Assembly (NCBI GenBank): GCA_002772325.1
Contig: PCSL01000070.1
Span: 1-7,433, forward strand
Source: Chloroflexi bacterium CG23_combo_of_CG06-09_8_20_14_all_45_10
GTDB lineage: Bacteria; Chloroflexota; Dehalococcoidia; GIF9; AB-539-J10
Direction: 5' to 3'
DNA: 7,433 bases
The notes beneath the pieces were generated by a model that was not told the DNA's origin, did no database searches, and saw only the letters and a program-made list of their open reading frames with translations. The translations under genes were made by a program, and so were the position numbers. This document shows, one piece after another, positions 6,418 to 7,433 of the stretch (position 1 is the first letter of the stretch; the number at the start of each line of letters is the position of its first letter).

Positions 6418-7124
6418 TCCTTCTCCTTATCTGAGAGAGTTGCCTTTTTGAGAAGATCGGGGCGTTGTTTTGCTGTTCGTAAAATAGCCTGATGGCGCTG
6501 CCAGCAAGCAATTTCGCGGTGATTTCCTGAGAGTAAAACCGAGGGTATTGACCAACCTCGATATACCCGGGGCCTGGTGTATTGAGGATATTCCAGAAAC
6601 CCATCACTATGGGAATCGTTATTTGCTGACATGGGTGAACCGAGCACTCCTGGTATAAGTCTGACTACGGCATCTACCACAACCATGGCGGCTAGTTCGC
6701 CACTGCTAAGCACATAATCGCCAATGCTAATTTCATCCGTAGCTAAATGCTCGTGCACTCTCTCGTCTATGCCCTCATAATGACCGCAGATCAAAATAAG
6801 GTGGGAATAAAGAGCCAATTCCTTGGCAATTTGTTGATTAAAAAGCCTGCCTTTTGGGGTGAGTAAAATAATAGGAATTTCACTGGTGTTAAGCTGCTGC
6901 TTTATTGCTTCCATTGCTTCGAAGACAGGCTCAGGTTTGAGCACCATTCCCGGCCCACCCCCGTAAGGGTAGTCATCTGCCGTATGGTGTTTGTCGTGAG
7001 TATAGTCGCGGATATCATGGATCACGATATCAACTATTCCTTTCTCTTTAGCTCGCTTAATAATGCTTTGGTCAAACGCTGAGACAAACATCTCGGGGAA
7101 AAGGCACAATATGTCAATGCGCAT
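6384..7124 (-). CDS. trmD: tRNA (guanine-N1-)-methyltransferase, m1G37
   Basis: TrmD uses S-adenosylmethionine to methylate N1 of G37, next to the anticodon, preventing +1 frameshifts. The 246-residue length is standard for this homodimeric SPOUT (trefoil-knot) enzyme. Conserved stretches in order are [13 protein letters not shown] (1-13), [11 protein letters not shown] (50-60), [12 protein letters not shown] (112-123), [17 protein letters not shown] (131-147), [13 protein letters not shown] (173-185) and LLSGNH (197-202). The Gly-rich and [12 protein letters not shown] segments build the cofactor knot, and the Asp in SDG corresponds to the region of the catalytic aspartate. GAGAGGA 4 nt before the ATG is a good ribosome site. 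A -10-like TATGAT lies at 7169-7164 but no convincing -35 is present. The usual upstream partners rpsP and rimM are absent; mraZ diverges instead. Confidence 0.97.
   Translation of the reverse strand: MRIDILCLFPEMFVSAFDQSIIKRAKEKGIVDIVIHDIRDYTHDKHHTADDYPYGGGPGMVLKPEPVFEAMEAIKQQLNTSEIPIILLTPKGRLFNQQIAKELALYSHLILICGHYEGIDERVHEHLATDEISIGDYVLSSGELAAMVVVDAVVRLIPGVLGSPMSANNDSHSDGFLEYPQYTRPRVYRGWSIPSVLLSGNHREIACWQRHQAILRTAKQRPDLLKKATLSDKEKEWISESLLNPK
6423..6428 (-). promoter_or_regulatory. Shine-Dalgarno site of rplS, inside trmD
   Basis: On the minus strand AAGGAG lies 5 nt before the rplS ATG and within the trmD coding sequence. It supports the overlapping start at 6417 over any later Met. Confidence 0.75.
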
Positions 7125-7127
7125 TGA

Positions 7128-7295
7128 ATCCTCTCAATAACAAATTTCCTGGTTACTCATCTTATCATACAGAAGGCAGTTAAAAAAGTTGCCGCACTCC
7201 TTTCTTTAGCGGTTTTAGCAGCTTTAGCTCTAGCAAGCAGAAGGAAATTGCTAAAAAAGTTACAAAAAGGGGTAAAAGGACTTGACAAAATATAG
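7128..7295 (+). other. Start-less open frame coding-like for a hydrophobic, Lys-rich peptide
   Basis: In the trmD-mraZ gap a frame stays open for 55 codons between TGA (7125-7127) and TAG (7293-7295) but has no ATG or GTG start. Its only TTG lies deep inside. The central part would read KKVAALLSLAVLAALALA, followed by ASRRKLLKKLQKGVKG: a hydrophobic helix followed by a basic one. A 9-bp periodicity of TTTAGC (7205, 7214, 7223) underlies the Leu-Ala pattern. The frame's end overlaps the mraZ -35. It may be a gene remnant, a peptide with a rare start codon, or chance low complexity; I do not call it a gene. Confidence 0.25.
7171..7261. repeat. Imperfect direct repeat AGAAGG...TAAAAAAGTT
   Basis: AGAAGG followed by TAAAAAAGTT occurs at 7171-7190 and again at 7239-7261. 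The spacing between the two blocks is 4 nt in the first copy and 7 nt in the second. It flanks the TTTAGC-periodic stretch in the trmD-mraZ intergenic region and may reflect a local duplication. No function is evident. Confidence 0.4.
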
Positions 7296-7310
7296 GCATA
7301 GGAGTTTACT
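7282..7310 (+). promoter_or_regulatory. Sigma70-type promoter of mraZ
   Basis: A perfect -35 TTGACA (7282-7287) is followed after 17 bp by TTTACT (7305-7310, 4 of 6 matches to the -10 consensus). Overlapping alternatives such as TACTAT two bases later are possible. Transcription would start near 7317, right at the operator repeats. Confidence 0.6.
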
Positions 7311-7316
7311 ATATTG

Positions 7317-7341
7317 TGGGGAAAAGTGGGAGAAAATGGTG
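7317..7341 (+). promoter_or_regulatory. MraZ-type operator: three TGGG-like repeats with 10-bp period
   Basis: TGGGG (7317-7321), TGGGA (7327-7331) and the weaker TGGTG (7337-7341) lie exactly one helical turn apart, with A-rich 5-nt spacers. In E. coli, MraZ binds TGGGN repeats separated by 5 nt between its promoter and start codon and represses its own operon. The same position and spacing here suggest autoregulation of the mraZ cluster. Confidence 0.65.
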
Positions 7342-7370
7342 GATTTTATGGAGAGATAGGGTAGAGCAAT

Positions 7371-7433
7371 ATGTTTTTTGGTGAATATCAGTACAAGGTT
7401 GACGAAAAGGGGAGATTGCCGTTGCCGCCAAAA
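7371..7433 (+). CDS. mraZ: Transcriptional regulator MraZ (5' end only)
   Basis: The first 21 codons before the window ends read MFFGEYQYKVDEKGRLPLPPK. This matches the MraZ N-terminus, whose hallmark is M-F-x-G-E-Y then (V/I)DEKGR(L/I)xxPxK in the first AbrB-like half. MraZ is a ring-forming DNA-binding repressor of the division and cell-wall (dcw) cluster and usually its first gene, followed by rsmH. The context agrees: a consensus -35, operator-like TGGG repeats, and a + strand orientation leading out of the window. The ribosome site is weak (AGGG at 7358-7361, 9 nt from the ATG). A short upstream open frame ends 11 nt before the start. The third residue is Phe where Met is common. Confidence 0.9.
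   Translation, partial: MFFGEYQYKVDEKGRLPLPPK

Noticed and set aside
5920..6492. 190-codon + strand open frame across the element and rplS
   Set aside because: It lies opposite rplS and the end of trmD, both with unmistakable family motifs. Its own translation shows no recognisable features, so it is a shadow frame.
6395..6607. 70-codon minus-strand frame inside trmD
   Set aside because: It is an alternative frame of the trmD 3' half. TrmD motifs continue uninterrupted in the other frame through this stretch.

Overview
The window carries bacterial housekeeping genes in a moderate-GC, gene-dense context. No taxon can be fixed from the sequence alone. Gene content, AMP-forming acetyl-CoA synthetase beside priA and def, and a two-hairpin intergenic repeat would suit an uncultured Chloroflexota (Dehalococcoidia-like) bacterium. 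That placement is a low-confidence inference.

Layout. At the left edge, on the + strand, are the 3' end of an unrecognised gene (2-148) and a translationally coupled gene for a secreted, C-terminally anchored beta-rich protein (148-711). Converging on them is a long minus-strand run, in transcription order: trmD (7124-6384), rplS (6417-6028), priA (5876-3399), acs (3342-1420) and def (1258-782). At the right edge, divergent from trmD, is the start of mraZ (7371 onward), preceded by a sigma70-type promoter and a three-repeat MraZ-type operator. It probably opens a division and cell-wall cluster beyond the window.

How the genes relate. TrmD (tRNA m1G37 methyltransferase) and L19 overlap by 34 nt and act in translation. 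PriA restarts replication forks. Acs activates acetate. Def removes the formyl group from nascent proteins and has its own strong promoter only 12 bp upstream of its ATG, which predicts an almost leaderless mRNA.

Most interesting region. The rplS-priA gap (5877-6027) holds a 134-bp element with 11-bp terminal inverted repeats, flanked by perfect 8-bp direct repeats (GATATTTA). Removing the element and one repeat copy leaves rplS and priA only 9 nt apart. This strongly suggests a small non-autonomous transposable element inserted into a compact trmD-rplS-priA operon at the rplS stop codon. Inside it lies a 52-bp Y-shaped fold: an 8-bp stem topped by two hairpins. Other points are a heptamer repeat expanded inside the priA coding sequence, a start-less but protein-like open frame between trmD and mraZ, and a possible 7-codon leader peptide in the mraZ 5' region. 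No complete novel multi-gene system is visible.
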